Shown piece after piece: positions 1 through 12,103 of a stretch of 64,000 nucleotides of DNA; the stretch's first letter is position 1, and every line of letters begins with the position of its first letter. Location of the stretch: NCBI RefSeq assembly GCF_026914265.1, contig NC_069135.1, forward strand, positions 16,732,406 to 16,796,405. The letters are read 5' to 3'. The position numbers and the translations under genes were made by a program. This DNA comes from Mya arenaria (Eukaryota > Mollusca > Bivalvia > Myida > Myidae). The notes under the pieces are model-generated. The model made no database searches. It saw only the letters and a list, made by a program, of their open reading frames with translations, and was not told where the DNA came from.

Positions 1-2127
1 CACAATGATGGTGATGATGATGAAACACAGGCGGTGTGACGTCCATCGTAGTGTATGTAAAACATCGGACACAACAGACTCACCGATGCCAGCATTTTCA
101 TGAAGCTGAATACAAACAAGACATTGAAAGAAAAAGCCTATCCAATAAGTTATAAATATTATGACATGTGTGAGGGTGGGTTTAACCCCATCATGATTGT
201 TTTTCATTGACTGTTTGATTAAAACTACGGTCAATAACATGTGTTTTCCTTGCACCACTTGATCTTAATGTCATAAATTTAGATTAAAATGTCTGCTAGA
301 GTCCCTGTAGTCATAATTAGCCATTTAATGTTAAGCATCAACTCTTCGTACGAAAACCTATCTTGCTTTCCTGAAAGAACTTTGTGGCAGTGTGGGTAGA
401 TATTATTGACCAATTGTGATCGCGCGATATATCGCTTAGTTTCACCGCAGTGATGCTCATTTTACATTAAAATGCTTTACTTATTGATTTTTATAATAAT
501 CAAAGTTCTCAGTTAACTGCAATTCTGCAAAGTAAAGCTCCTTTAATTAATCGACATTAGAATTGGCTTGAATATGATCGGTGATTCAAACAGGTGACCG
601 TGCAATTTTAGTTTTCATTGCGACCTACTACTTTAAAAACCACATAGGTAATAAGTGCGACGAATTGATTTCTTTTCATTAATGCTCGGTTTATTGGTAG
701 AATGGAAGCTTCTCAGTCGTTAAACCATTTAAAGCTGCACTCTCACAGTCTGAACCTTTTGACAACTTTTATATCTTTTGTCTTGGAACGATAAATAATT
801 TATGTGACCATGCATGTTAACCAGTCATATAAGACGGCTGCCAAACAATTAGATCGCAGATTTGTACATTTTAGTTTAAAAAATGATGTTTTATGCGTTT
901 TTCTTAAACCGATAGTAACGCTTTTAGCAATAAAACATTAATTTTCGGCTCTGCGCTAAGCCGTAAACATATGGGATATAAATTATTGATCAAGCTCTCC
1001 TTTACACATGAGCCATCGGACTTTATGCGGAAATCTTGTAATACAGTGGAAAGTCCAAAAAAACCTCTGTAATTCAAAAGACACTCAATTACAAACAGAA
1101 AGACTTCAATAAACTAACCCATTTTGTCTTCAACCTACTGTAGCATGCTTTCATAAATTGTATAAAACTTTTATATACAGTTTTCCAAGAAAAAACAGAA
1201 ACTTTTCAAATTTTAAATCCAATATACAACAAGCAACGACAATAACAAAATGCCACTGAATAAAACTAAATAAAGAAGATTTTCAAAGAAGTTCTAGGTT
1301 ATTAAACTGTAATAAAAAAGAATCAATAAAGACTGAACAGAAATATTCGCACATACTAACTGTCACATGTACTGGAACTTCAGCATCCAATCAATTCAAT
1401 TATATTTATCAAGTTGGTCAAAAAATCCATTAAAAAATCCAATTAAATCCAAATATCGTATTGACACTATCAAGAACTATGTAAGTAACTTCAAATCTAA
1501 ATGCATGATGAATATACAGTGATCGAAATTAACACAAGCCCACAGGCCCTGCACTGGTAAAATTGGTTCTGGGCTTGCTCAAATTCTGAATTTATATAGT
1601 AGAGCTAGTTAAAAAAAAAGAATGCCAAACATAGTATAAGAATTCGGGCTTGTTCATCTCAAAGTCTAATTTGGATGACAGAATATATCTACATTTATCT
1701 GCATGAACAATTTAACAACATGTATATTCTGAATAAGATGGTGTAATCAATGTAGCCCAATGACATTTTCTCAATGATTACCGGTAGATCATAGCTGTGA
1801 TGAGTACTTTCACTTTAAAAGACATGTGATATATCATGGCAGAAAACAAATACTTAGGACATAACTGTTCAACTAGAATGCATCAAATACACATATCTTG
1901 TACATGTGTACCGGTATATATAAACTTGCTTTGAAATGGTAACAGATAAGTAAGAGGGAGTTCTTCAGCCCATTATATCCGATCCAAAAATGTCAACCAC
2001 ATATATTGAAATTGTTCCATTGCACATTGTTAGTGAGCAAAGAATTGTTCAGTTTCCTTCACATACTCATGCGGAACATTACACATATCATATACATATA
2101 TAAGTTTCATTTTCAAACATAACAGGC
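1..2127. other. Gene-poor flank downstream of UBXN6
   Basis: I see no convincing coding region here. It is the 3' side of the minus-strand UBXN6 gene and probably includes its 3' UTR, but I found no clear AATAAA on the minus strand close to the stop codon; the nearest is at about 690-695. The one recognisable repeat is a truncated foldback element near 729-945, listed separately. Confidence 0.5.
729..945 (+). repeat. Truncated TTAA foldback element
   Basis: It starts TTAAAGCTGCACTCTCACAG, the same terminus as the complete elements at 10166-10528 and 13625-13992. It then follows their internal order: a 'tgtcttggaa' block, a 'gatcgcagattt' block and an 'aaaccg..taacg' block. The right half with the mirrored terminus is missing. 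It is a decayed copy of a dispersed miniature element with no coding capacity. Confidence 0.7.
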
Positions 2128-5100
2128 CTACATTTGGCGTATTTGTGCCATCATCTCAGGTTTGAGAACTGCGCCCTGCTGTGTGGTGCCCTGCTGGGCC
2201 GCCACCTCATTCTGTACAGTCTTATCCCACTGGAAGTTCACAACCACTGCCGGTGTGAGGCCATACTCTGCCAATGTCTTATTATCACTGTCCAGTTTAC
2301 CTCCTGTCTGGGTGAAGAGATGAAAGGGCATCCAATCGTTAACTAGATTTTCTCGTATGAATTCCTTAAGTGCCGGTATTTTTTCTGTAGCTTTGAATGT
2401 GCCCTGCAGTAGGTTACCATCAGGCAGGCGTACTCGTACCAGGGTGTACCTGTATTTCAGCAACTCACGTCTCTCCTCCCTCTCTCTCATTGCCTTTGTT
2501 CTTAACATGCCCAATTGTTCAACAGCTTCTTGCTTTCTCTGTGCTTCCTTCTTTAGCTCATCAGGCGATATTGCGTAAAATTCATCAGGAATGGTAAAAT
2601 TTGTGGCTTTGCTTGTTGGGAAAAATATTTTCAAGGCTCTATCAAGCTTAGGTTTGATGGGTTCTGCGGCTTGTAACACAGCTTTCACATTACTTAATCG
2701 TTCAGCATCTTGTGCAATTTCCTCTTCCATCAGATAAAAGTTATCCTCCTTGTCATCAAAGGGCAAAGTTTTCAAAAGAAAACCTGCTGCTTGCAAGAAC
2801 TCCTCGGTCCCTCGCAGTGGAGAGATTCTTTCCATAAATGCTTTATTAGAAGTCCTTATTTTCCTAAACTTTTCCTCTTCTGGATTTGCGATAATATTAT
2901 CAAGATATTTACACAGTGTATCCACACAAATCTTCACCTTTTCTTTATCCTTGTTAAGTGTGTGTATCATGAGAGCGGAGGCCATTTCAGGCTCCTCAGC
3001 CAGTTGTCCCAGCAAAAACTCCTCGATGTGGGCTTCCATCTCAGCCCTGGGCAGCACAACAGGCCCGATGTCAGGGCACGTGAACAGAATTGTGGCCATG
3101 GGAACCCCATCCTTGACCACCTCCGTGGGCTCACTGTATCGGGCGGCAAGACGCTGGGCCTCCTCAACCTTCTTTCGTTCTTGCTCCATCTCACGCCTCA
3201 TTCGAGCCTTGGCTGCCATCGAGGGGTCTGGTGCTATACAGGGGTGTAAGCAAATAATTATGAGCATGAAGTATGAGATATGCTATTGCAAAAGCATTTT
3301 TTTTAAGAGAACAATATTTTGAATGCCATATTTTTTTCATATGAAATTAAACTTTTTAAATATTTTGCATTTAAGGGTAAAAAATTCACTATGAATCAAT
3401 GCCTGCACCTATTCCTCTCATATTTTGAGAAAAACGTGGCCAATTGAAAAGTTGAAAATTGAAAAAGATTTTGGTCAAATTTTGAAAATTTTAGTGTGGG
3501 ATCAAGCAGTCAGAGTGAATTTGGTCAAAGTTTGACAATTCAAGCGCATAACTCTAAAGTTAATGTTGTGGTCCAACTGTTGATTGAACTAAGTTGAGAA
3601 ATTATGCCAGTAAAATGGTGAATATGTTGGCCATGTTATAATGGCATCATACATGTAAAAGATTAATATGAATAAATTGGGTGAACTACTTCAGTCGTGA
3701 ACCCACAATTTTTTCATAATATAGATAATAGATTGATGTTTGCTTCATGTTATATTCAGAAAATCAAAAATAACATGTGTATCACCTCATAAAGGCAAAT
3801 TTATTTTAAATATAAATAAATAATTTTATCAAGGAGCAGTAATTCTGATGGTACTGATCAATCTTATGTAAGACAATGCATTGAGTTCACGCATTTCTGT
3901 CACTAAAAGATGTTAACGACTCAAAATGGACCAATTTGAATTAATTAAAGGTTGATGACTCTCAAGTTACTGCCTCTTATCATATGAATCTTGTGCATGC
4001 ACCATCAAATTAAAGTTATACACATTTCATGTAAGTTTCATTTATTGTTACACAGTTATTGCTCTGGGTGGACAAATTCTAGCCTTTATGTTATATGACC
4101 AGAGCAAGATAGATCATGTGTTTAGATCACCACAATATAGCAATACACCCCTCCAATAAATTTCATTAATTTCTGTCTATTAGTTACATAGTAAAGGGAA
4201 ATAACTCTTGAGTTACTTAATGGATCCAGACAAATATTGTGCATGTACCAGCTCACTATGGTTATACAGACTTGATATAAGTTCCATTAATTAATGTCAA
4301 GTAATTACATAGTAATGTCTATGAATGGACAAAATTGAGCGTTTGTCATTAATTAAAGAGCAAATTACTATTGTGTTACTAACCAGACAAATATGAGCTT
4401 TTGTAATTAATTGAAGGGACATAACCCTTGTGTAACCGACCCAATCTAGACAAACCAGTGCACTATGATTATACGCACTTGACATACGGTAAATTTCATT
4501 AATTGATGCATAGTAATGGCTCTGGACGGACGAAAAGACAATACCAAACCAATTATGCCAGTGGCACACAATATAAACCACTAAATCAAATTAATATACC
4601 TTTGCTTCCTTGTGACTGGATCCTAGCTAAGGCAGCCTCTGCTGCCCGTGCCTGCTCACTGGATAGTGACCGCTGGTAGTCATGACCTCCTCTGGCACCA
4701 GATTGTGAACCCTGACCCTCTCTTGACCTCGAGGCACCTGTCTGGGGCCGAGGCTCATCCAACCTGTGACCTCCACCAGCTTTCTGTGAAACCAATATTA
4801 CTGATAATATTTATCTTAAAGATACTATTGAAAAAACAAAAACCAAGAAAAATATAACAAGTGACCCAGTTTAAAACATGTCCATGAGTTCATCAAGGAA
4901 AACATTCTGATCAAATTTCATGAATATTAGACCATACATAATGCCAAATATTTTTCTAAAATTTGACCTAGTGACCTAGTTTTTGACCCCATGTGCCCCA
5001 CTTTTACCAGCCGGCCCACATTTCATCAAGGGGTACATCATGACCAAGTTTGAACATAATCTGACCAATCATTTCCATTCCGGACAATAAATATCTAAGA

Positions 5101-6112
5101 TTTGACCTAGTGACCTAATTTTCGATCAAATGTGACCCAGTTTTAAATAGGTCCAAGATTTCAAGGAGAACATTCTGATTCAGTTATATGAATATTTGAC
5201 CATGTATAATGCCTCTAGTATGTTCCAGTGATTTTTCTAAGATTTGTTCTAGTGACCAAGTTTTTGACCCCATGTGACCCACTTTTTTAAATGGTCCATA
5301 TTTCATCAAGGGGGACATTCAGACCAAGTTTGAACATTTTCTGATCAATGCCTACCAAGATATGGTACCGGACGGACAGAAGGACAGAAGGACGGACGTA
5401 ATGACTGAGAGAGGGACTATGCCAAAACAATATCCCCCTCCCAAAATCTTTGATTCGGCGGGGGATAATAACTACAGTATGAGGGGTTTTTTGCAGACAA
5501 ATAAAATCAAAACTTGTAAACTAATAAAAGAATGTTAAACAAGAATTGCTAAAATTCAGATCATGTGGTTTGTATGTCAAAGCCTCAAGGTGGCAAATAC
5601 AAGCTGTTCCAATCATGGCTGACTATATGTATAACACTGCACATTTGGACCCGTTGTTCTTTGAATGACAACCCGGTTTGTGTATTACATTTTTTTTCTG
5701 ACTGAGCCATTTTGGATTGAAAATAGAAAAAACAAAACAAATTCAGACCATTTTTTTTAACATTTTCTGTTTCTGAAATCAGTCCAGACCGGCAAATTGT
5801 GGGTTTTTAGAAGCCCTGCATGTAAATTAATGTCAAGAGTCATTATTTGCTAACATACTGAAGAAATAAGAAATGTTTCTGAACACCGTATAACGAAGTA
5901 TATGTCTTCTGTATTTGTGTTTAAAGAGAACTTGAGACATTTCATATCACATAACAAATCTGGTACCAAGTGATATTTATGTTCATTACAATGCCAATTG
6001 GAAGCCATGTCAAATACCGTATTGTATATGACGCATTGTTTAAATATACTAGTACCTTAAACTTGACATCCAATTTCTTCTTCTGGAAGAATTTCTTAAT
6101 TGCTGATGCCAT
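2128..6112 (-). CDS. UBXN6: UBX domain-containing protein 6 (UBXD1), p97/VCP cofactor
   Basis: Three exons: 6112-6056, 4783-4600 and 3233-2128, all with GT-AG introns, joining in phase to 448 residues (human UBXN6 is 441). Exon 1 encodes a basic start (MASAIKKFFQ) like that of vertebrate UBXN6. Exon 2 carries an Arg/Ala helix at residues 62-77 (EQARAAEAALARIQ) that matches the VCP-interacting motif. Residues about 167-240 are the PUB domain (NKDKEKVK...YLDNI), which binds the p97 C-terminal tail. Residues about 341-416 are the UBX domain, with the family's LRTKAMRE helix just before it. As in known UBXD1, the UBX loop reads WMPF in place of FPR, so this UBX is not expected to bind p97. The family works with p97 in the cytosol and at endolysosomes and mitochondria. 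Start choice: first ATG of exon 1, matching the family N-terminus. Identity is secure; the UTRs are not defined. Confidence 0.93.
3900..4530. repeat. Degenerate dispersed repeat in UBXN6 intron 2
   Basis: The intron holds several imperfect repeats of one motif series: 'ttacatagtaa', then a 'gggaaataactc' or 'gggacataaccc' block, then 'ccagacaaat', then a 'cattaattaatg'-like block. This resembles an abundant bivalve intergenic repeat. No ORF or target duplication could be defined. The edges are approximate. Confidence 0.5.
4860..5470. repeat. 'gacctagtgacctag' dispersed repeat in UBXN6 intron 1
   Basis: Repeated blocks of 'tttgacctagtgacctagt', 'ttttgaccccatgtgaccca', 'atttcatcaagg' and 'accaagtttgaacat' recur two to three times. 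The block ends in a 'ggacggacagaaggacag' tract and 'tatccccctccc'. I know this family as a very abundant non-coding repeat in bivalves, and it is one basis for the clade call. Edges are approximate. Confidence 0.75.
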
Positions 6113-8740
6113 TTTAGTCCGCTTTACTTTTTGGTTTTTCCTTCGTGTTTAGTTTGGAATACCTGGACACCAACTCTATAAAAAAACATAATAAATTAAT
6201 ATCATATACCTGAACATTTCTGAATATGAGTAATTGAAGAAACCTACTTTGGTCAATTGTTTATTCATGATAGTTACATATTTTTATTTCATTTTTGAAA
6301 AAAATATTGATATAACATTTTTAACGTCAACTTAACCTAAGAATATCTAAATTAAATGTTAATAACTTAATATTAATTATATTTTTGAGAAAAGTACAAA
6401 AAGTAGTTCAAATATTCAAAAGTTACCAAAACTGGCTCTACTTTTTATAGGTTCAGTCATCAAAACAATTTTGTTCATTTAAATGGTGAAAAGCATGCTC
6501 ATGCCTGATTAGATAAAGAAGTTTTTATTTCATTCATAAAGTAACATGAGAATAATGAAACATGTTTAAACAAGTAATGCATGCAAACATTTCAATGTTT
6601 CAATATTATTGAAACACAAGTAAAATATTGGTATATGTTGAATGCATCTTGCATGTAACATGAACTGAGCTTGCATAACAACAATTGATTAGTCTTGATT
6701 TTTCCTCAAACAAAATCTCTGAAAATGGCATTGGGTGAATATTTTTCAGCTAATTTTACAAATTGATCACACAGAGTGCAAAAAGAGAGCTTGTATAGAG
6801 CCTCAAGTTAACAATAAAATATGCAAGCTTTAAGTCAGAGTGATTATTTAAAATCTCTATCACTTCAAGTCTTTCGTGCTATATTTTAAATCTCTATCAC
6901 TTCATGTCTTTCGTGCCATAAAGTAAATTCAGTTACATGTATATGAACAATGGAATTGAAGCTTGATTGCAAACATGTTACATTATTCAAGATGAAATCG
7001 GTATGTCCATCTTGTAGTCCGTAATTGTTTTATATTACCAAAGTGAATATATCAGGTATAAAGCCAGCATCTGGCTTTTTAGTTTGACAGTTAAGAAATG
7101 TCATATAACTCCTTAATTCAGATTTCGACCACATGCATTTTGAACAAGAGCATCCCTGGATTCTTCCCATAAGCCCATTTTTATGAATTGGCAGAAATTG
7201 TACAATGTGCTAGAAGAAGGGGAATGGTTGGGACATTATTATACACAAGTTAAAAAACTCAAAAAATGGAAAGATACCAGCATGAAAGTTTGAATATGGA
7301 TCTTCAAACATTATATAATTGCCATCTATCTATATGTCAAGTTTCATTTGAATCCCTTTACCAGATTCCAAGATATGGCCAGAAGTAGCCATTATGGAAA
7401 AAGGAGGGTAAACGCTGAGGAAAGCGGATTTCGGTAAATTTGATTTCGTGTCTGCGATGACAAAAATATGCCGAGTAGAACGGAAAGTGGTAGTTCCATG
7501 AGGAATGTACTGTACCTATTGTTATTTCAATCCATTAGTAGTTTTGAAGTTATTTTTCAGCCAAAGGTGTAATGGACTGAATGTTCTCCCTTTGGAGAAT
7601 TATGAAAAAAACAGTTATAATTACCAAAAAAAAACCTGATAAACATTGACTTTGGTTTGTATAATAGTACACAGATCTATCAGGTGTCCAATTGACCATG
7701 CAAAATATGCATTATTTAAATCATGCCCACAGAAAAAGTGTTATGTTGTCAATCAGTGAAATCACCCCAAAACAACATGGCAAAATAATTTTAGACAACA
7801 ACTCCCAAAACGATGACATAGGAACAACAGAGGCGTTTTTATTTCTTTTATCCCAAAGTTATATTGTGATTCCATGTACTGTACCAGTTTAAAGATGTGT
7901 GACAATATACATATTAATTTTTTGATCATTTCTTAATTTTTGATAATTAATAGTACAATTTCATTTATTTCTTAAAAGAATAAATGCAATCTATCACTTT
8001 CATTGATTTATCTATATACCTGGTATATGAGGATTGTAGATATTTCTATGGTAAAACTTCCAAGCAATCCGTGTTAAGACAATGTTTAAGACCAGCCAAA
8101 TGAGCAAAGCAACTGATACCTGGCCTTGGAAACTAAACGTCGATATGTATTGAATAACTGATTGAAAAGCGGTTTTAGAGATTTCAAAAAAATAAACCAT
8201 ATAGAGAAAACATTCTTCAGTGAAACTGTGCTGGTCTTGTTGCGCGTCTCCTCCTAAATTTAAAATAAACATTGATTTTCTGGTAAAATATTGCACTGCA
8301 ATCTTTCCGGAAGTAAAATCCCTACCTTTCGCTTATTTAAAACCCTATGCCGTGTAGTAACATATTGTGTCTCCAGATATAACGGCACCTTATGATTTCG
8401 GCCGTGACCCTGGGACATTTCGGCCCTTAACAAATTTATTCAATTATTGTGCAGACTTTTGGGACCTTTCAAACTTTCTGTGAGTCATTTCGGCCCTTAT
8501 AATTTACAAATTGAAGCAAAGCAAGTAAATATGTACATTGTTTATTCTTTCATCACTATCGAAAAAAAGGATATATGAAATGGTTCAATATTGTACAATA
8601 TATATGTGGTTCACATACAATGGCATTACAATAGAATACACATATATAGACTAAACGAATTTGTTGTTTATATAATTTTTCTAGACTGGTACCCGCATTC
8701 TCTTTTCTTCTCTTTTTTTTAGTTTTACTAAAAAGTAACG
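6113..8740. other. Intergenic, no gene seen
   Basis: This is the 5' side of UBXN6. It is AT-rich with only short ORFs and no domain or splice pattern I can support. The stretch 7080-7400 looks like decayed dispersed repeat. The UBXN6 promoter should lie just above 6112, but no specific element stands out. Confidence 0.4.
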
Positions 8741-8749
8741 TATGTCTAG

Positions 8750-8915
8750 AGTTTTTCCATGGATAGTTTTCTGCGTCGGATGATGTCGCGTTAAGTACTG
8801 ACGTGGATGACTTTTCCGGATGGAACGACATCTCCCAGTCACGCCACCAGGCTTGGAGGTTGTCAATATCTTCATGTATTTGAGAAGCGTCATCCCGACT
8901 CTTAACTATGAATGC
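8750..8915 (-). pseudogene. Non-LTR retrotransposon reverse-transcriptase fragment
   Basis: A short minus-strand open stretch contains DDASQIHEDIDNLQAWWRDW followed by MSFHPEKS. This is the typical segment after the RT catalytic core in LINE ORF2 proteins (a D-L--W---W-M-F---K pattern). The surrounding ORF is not otherwise LINE-like and the catalytic core is missing, so this is a small relic. Confidence 0.6.
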
Positions 8916-9654
8916 AATATTAAATATAAAAGAAAACACATAATATTGAAACCAATCCTCAAAAGTCTCATACCACGAATATACATATTGAAATGTAGTA
9001 GCTAATTTCAAAAATCCAGACAAATGCAGCTTTTCATCTCAAATTCATTGCACGTATGTCCAAAATATATAACACGGATTTCTTGAAACCTTGTGTTTTT
9101 TCGCTACTGGCAAACAAAGCAAAAGTTTAAGCGTTAATGTCATCAGATTCTAGCAAACCTATTCAATATTATAGTATGTATATATACATGTACCATATCC
9201 CTCTTTAATAAAAAAACACCCTAATACGATCATCACTATGCCTTTGTTTTACGATCACGGCCTAATGAATAGTCTAAAATAATAGACGTGTTATACGGAA
9301 TTCTTCAAATCCCTGAAGGATTTGCCGAATCAAAAATCGTCAAAAATCCGTCAACGTACAATTATTTGGACTAGCCTAATAAAGTAATTTCTTTCATTTC
9401 TTCATATGAATGATCATTTGCTTGTCGTTGACCATATCTTTGTCCTTTACGACAATGCGTTGTTAATGTAATATTGCTACAGGTGTGGAAAGAAAGTTAA
9501 TGCCTATAACTTTTTTTATATAATGATATGTTATAGTATATATATGTGTATTTTCTATATAAGCACTGCCGTGGTTGTTGTTCTATCGTACATTTTAATT
9601 AAACTTCCTACACGAAATGTCATAAACAGAAGTACATTAAACAAGGCCGTATGT

Positions 9655-9660
9655 TTTATT
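9655..9660 (-). terminator. Candidate globin poly(A) signal
   Basis: This is AATAAA on the minus strand, about 320 bases downstream of the globin stop at 9981. It is the first canonical hexamer I noticed after the stop. Assignment is by position only. Confidence 0.35.
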
Positions 9661-9980
9661 GCATACAACAATTTTAACAGTGAAATCAATTGATGGCACA
9701 AACGCCTAGAATGGTCGTCAGGGGCGATGATTCTATGTGAGGTTAGGGACTTTAATATGCACATTACATAAACTCAATTATACTTGCAATGATACAACTA
9801 AACCAAGCAATACACCCTGCACGTAGTTTAAATAAACATGAAACTTGCTTTGGTTAAAATAAAACAAACTTTTCAGTTGTTCTAAGTGTTTGAGTAGCTA
9901 ATAGTGTTTTTTTTTGCATTTTGGGGTTATTCAAATTGAGTCACTATATGTAGCTACGCCACTGGTAGTAGTAGCTTTGT

Positions 9981-11660
9981 TCATTTAAGATCGTCTATCC
10001 GCTGTTCCATGACAGACACTATGAGGTCAGCAACTCGGGTCCAGGCATCTACCTGCGGCTGGTTGAAACTGAACGTCTCACTTGCGTAGCTTAGCAACTC
10101 GACGAGTGCTGCCTGAAATAGAAGCGTTAGGGTTACGTTACCTTAACTGTACATGCGCAATAGCCTTAAAGCTGCACTCTCACAGATATACCATTTTTAC
10201 AACTTTTTATTTTTTGTCTTGGAAAGAGCAAATTTTTGCGTAAGTATCTGCAAATAAATGATATAAGATTGCTGACAAAAAATCAGATCGTAGATTTTCA
10301 TATTTCCGTTCGAAAATTAATGTTTTATGGCCTAAACCGTTACTAACGGTTTATAAAAAATGCATAAAACATCAATTTTTGAACTTAAATATAAAATCTG
10401 CGATCTATTTTTTTGTCAGCAGTCTTATTTAACTGGCTTTCATGGATTTTCGTAAAAATTGACTCGTTTAAAGTAAAAAAATTAAAAAAAGTTGTCAAAA
10501 CGTTCAATCTGTGAGAGTGCAGCTTTAAAGGTTTAAGGCTTTGAACGCGATGATAAAGATGTAATAAAAGTATGCGTAAGCACATTCATTCTCTGACATG
10601 ATTACCGCTGATACATGAACTTTTTTTTTGCGAAATTCAGCCGCCCCATAAATCAGACCTGATGACGTCAATGCAGAAATAAATCTAAAACTAAAACTCC
10701 AGTGCATAAGAATGAGGATCACTTTGAAGATAATAGCTAGGCTGTGTAGATATAACAAAATAATATTTATACACAAATATTAACAAAGATCACATACTCA
10801 ATGAAAACACTTTGCTAAACAAAGCTTAACTTTTAAAGTCTTCCTTTAAACAGCGGGTTTAACATTGTTCCAGTAGATCTAAACCTCCTTTTTTTGACTA
10901 AGGAATGGTCCTAACTTGGCAATGTCAAAAATAACTAATTTATGTTTTTTATACTTCGCACAACATCCATAATTGGTTTTGACCTTAAACAGTGGCACGT
11001 CCTTCACCCCTCGCACCACGTGACTGTCTGTGTTTTTCTGCACAAGTGCCACGAGCGTGTCCGCCTCGTGTAGCTTTTCCACCCACGTGTTCACCGTGGC
11101 GCCAAACACGAGCACGTGCGCGCGGAGGACGGGGCTCCCCGGCAGCTCCTCTTCCGAAAGGTCCGTTAGAGAGGCAAACCTTGACCGGACGTCTGCGTGC
11201 CGCATGAACAACCTACGGGAGTGGAGGCTTTAAACTTGATACATTTTAAATAATGGAAAGTTATGTCAAAAATCATTCAAAACGTTATAAATAATGACCT
11301 TGGCACGATGCTTGCACAATCGATTCGGTTAATTCATAGTGCGCTGCTTTGTCGTTGTAAATAAACCAACAAGTGCTTGAATGAATGGATACTCAAATGT
11401 CCTTTCGATGGATGAATGCGAAAAGGTTTTAAGTATCATTTCAATCGGAAACAGATATTAATTCGCTTTCACCCGTGGTCTGAAAGATGCAATGTTTTTT
11501 TCTTTCTTCCAAGACTATACCTGACAAAAAAGGCCGGGCCGTGCGTGCCCTCCCAGTCTCGGTACAAGGGCGACCACGTGGTCCTGATCAGCTTACGATC
11601 GTCAGCACTCAACGGGGAGTCCACATCATCCTCTTCCGCCGAGCATGACCCGCCTGGCAA
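9981..11660 (-). CDS. Globin (His-His heme protein), 5' end unresolved
   Basis: Three coding exons: the first ends at 11521, then 11212-10984 and 10112-9981 (stop TGA). The junctions reproduce the ancestral globin introns: a phase-2 break in helix B after GPAFFV, and a phase-0 break in helix G. Key residues are visible: helix A Trp (RTTWSPL); CD1 Phe in SRFASL; distal E7 His in LRAHVLVFG; proximal F8 His in DSHVVRGV. From an in-frame TTG at 11658-11660 the chain would be 166 residues, with an acidic extension (AEEDDVDSP) before the globin fold. No ATG lies between that point and an in-frame TAA at 11691-11693. The start must come from an unseen upstream exon, or the locus has lost it. It probably binds O2 or other heme ligands; the subfamily cannot be settled from sequence alone. 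Confidence 0.88.
10166..10528. repeat. Complete TTAA-flanked foldback element
   Basis: The element lies in globin intron 2. Its ends are mirror images: TTAAAGCTGCACTCTCACAG on the left and CTGTGAGAGTGCAGCTTTAA on the right, both including TTAA. Much of the interior is also inverted ('ttttttgtcagc' against 'gctgacaaaaaa'; 'ctaacggtt' central), so a single strand could fold almost end to end. It is non-coding and non-autonomous. TTAA ends suggest a piggyBac or Kolobok-like mobiliser, which is inference. Confidence 0.8.
10863..11365 (-). repeat. Source copy of a 503-bp segment holding globin exon 2
   Basis: This block contains globin exon 2 (10984-11212) plus about 120 and 150 bases of flanking intron. 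It recurs in the same orientation and at the same length at 14212-14714. Similarity begins at 'cattgttccagtagatct' and stops at 'cgttgtaaataaa'. This is the functional copy: its donor is GT and it splices in phase with the other globin exons. Confidence 0.85.
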
Positions 11661-11767
11661 GCCGTTTTGAAAATATACTAGTATGGAGACTTACAAGTGC
11701 TTGAGAGACTCTTTACCTTTGGACACTGAATTCAATAACATTGGAAATTTTCCTTGCCACCAACGTC

Positions 11768-12103
11768 GAACTCGAAGTTAATAAGCGATGATGGTAGTTT
11801 ATTTCCGACTAACTCGAAGTTAATAAGCGATGATGGTAGTTTATTTCCGACTAACTCGAAGTTAATAAGCGATGATGGTAGTTTATTTCCGACTAACTCG
11901 AAGTTAATAAGCGATGATGGTAGTTTATTTCCGACTAACTCGAAGTTAATAAGCGATGATGGTAGTTTATTTCCGACTAACTCGAAGTTAATAAGCGATG
12001 ATGGTAGTTTATTTCCGACTAACTCGAAGTTAATAAGCGATGATGGTAGTTTATTTCCGACTAACTCGAAGTTAATAAGCGATGATGGTAGTTTATTTCC
12101 GAC
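11768..12103. repeat. Perfect 42-bp minisatellite, 8 copies
   Basis: Eight tandem, apparently identical 42-bp units lie just upstream of the first recognised globin exon. A unit begins 'aactcgaagttaataagcga' and ends 'ttatttccgact'. Because 42 is a multiple of three and no frame stop falls in these readings, both strands stay open (SKLISDDGSLFPTN on plus, ELVGNKLPSSLINF on minus). I treat those frames as by-products of the repeat, not as genes. Confidence 0.93.

Noticed and set aside
84-105. 22-nt minus-strand micro-exon candidate between a good acceptor (pyrimidine tract, CAG at 106-108) and a GTGAGT donor.
   Set aside because: No neighbouring exons or coding frame can be tied to it at the window edge; such patterns arise by chance.
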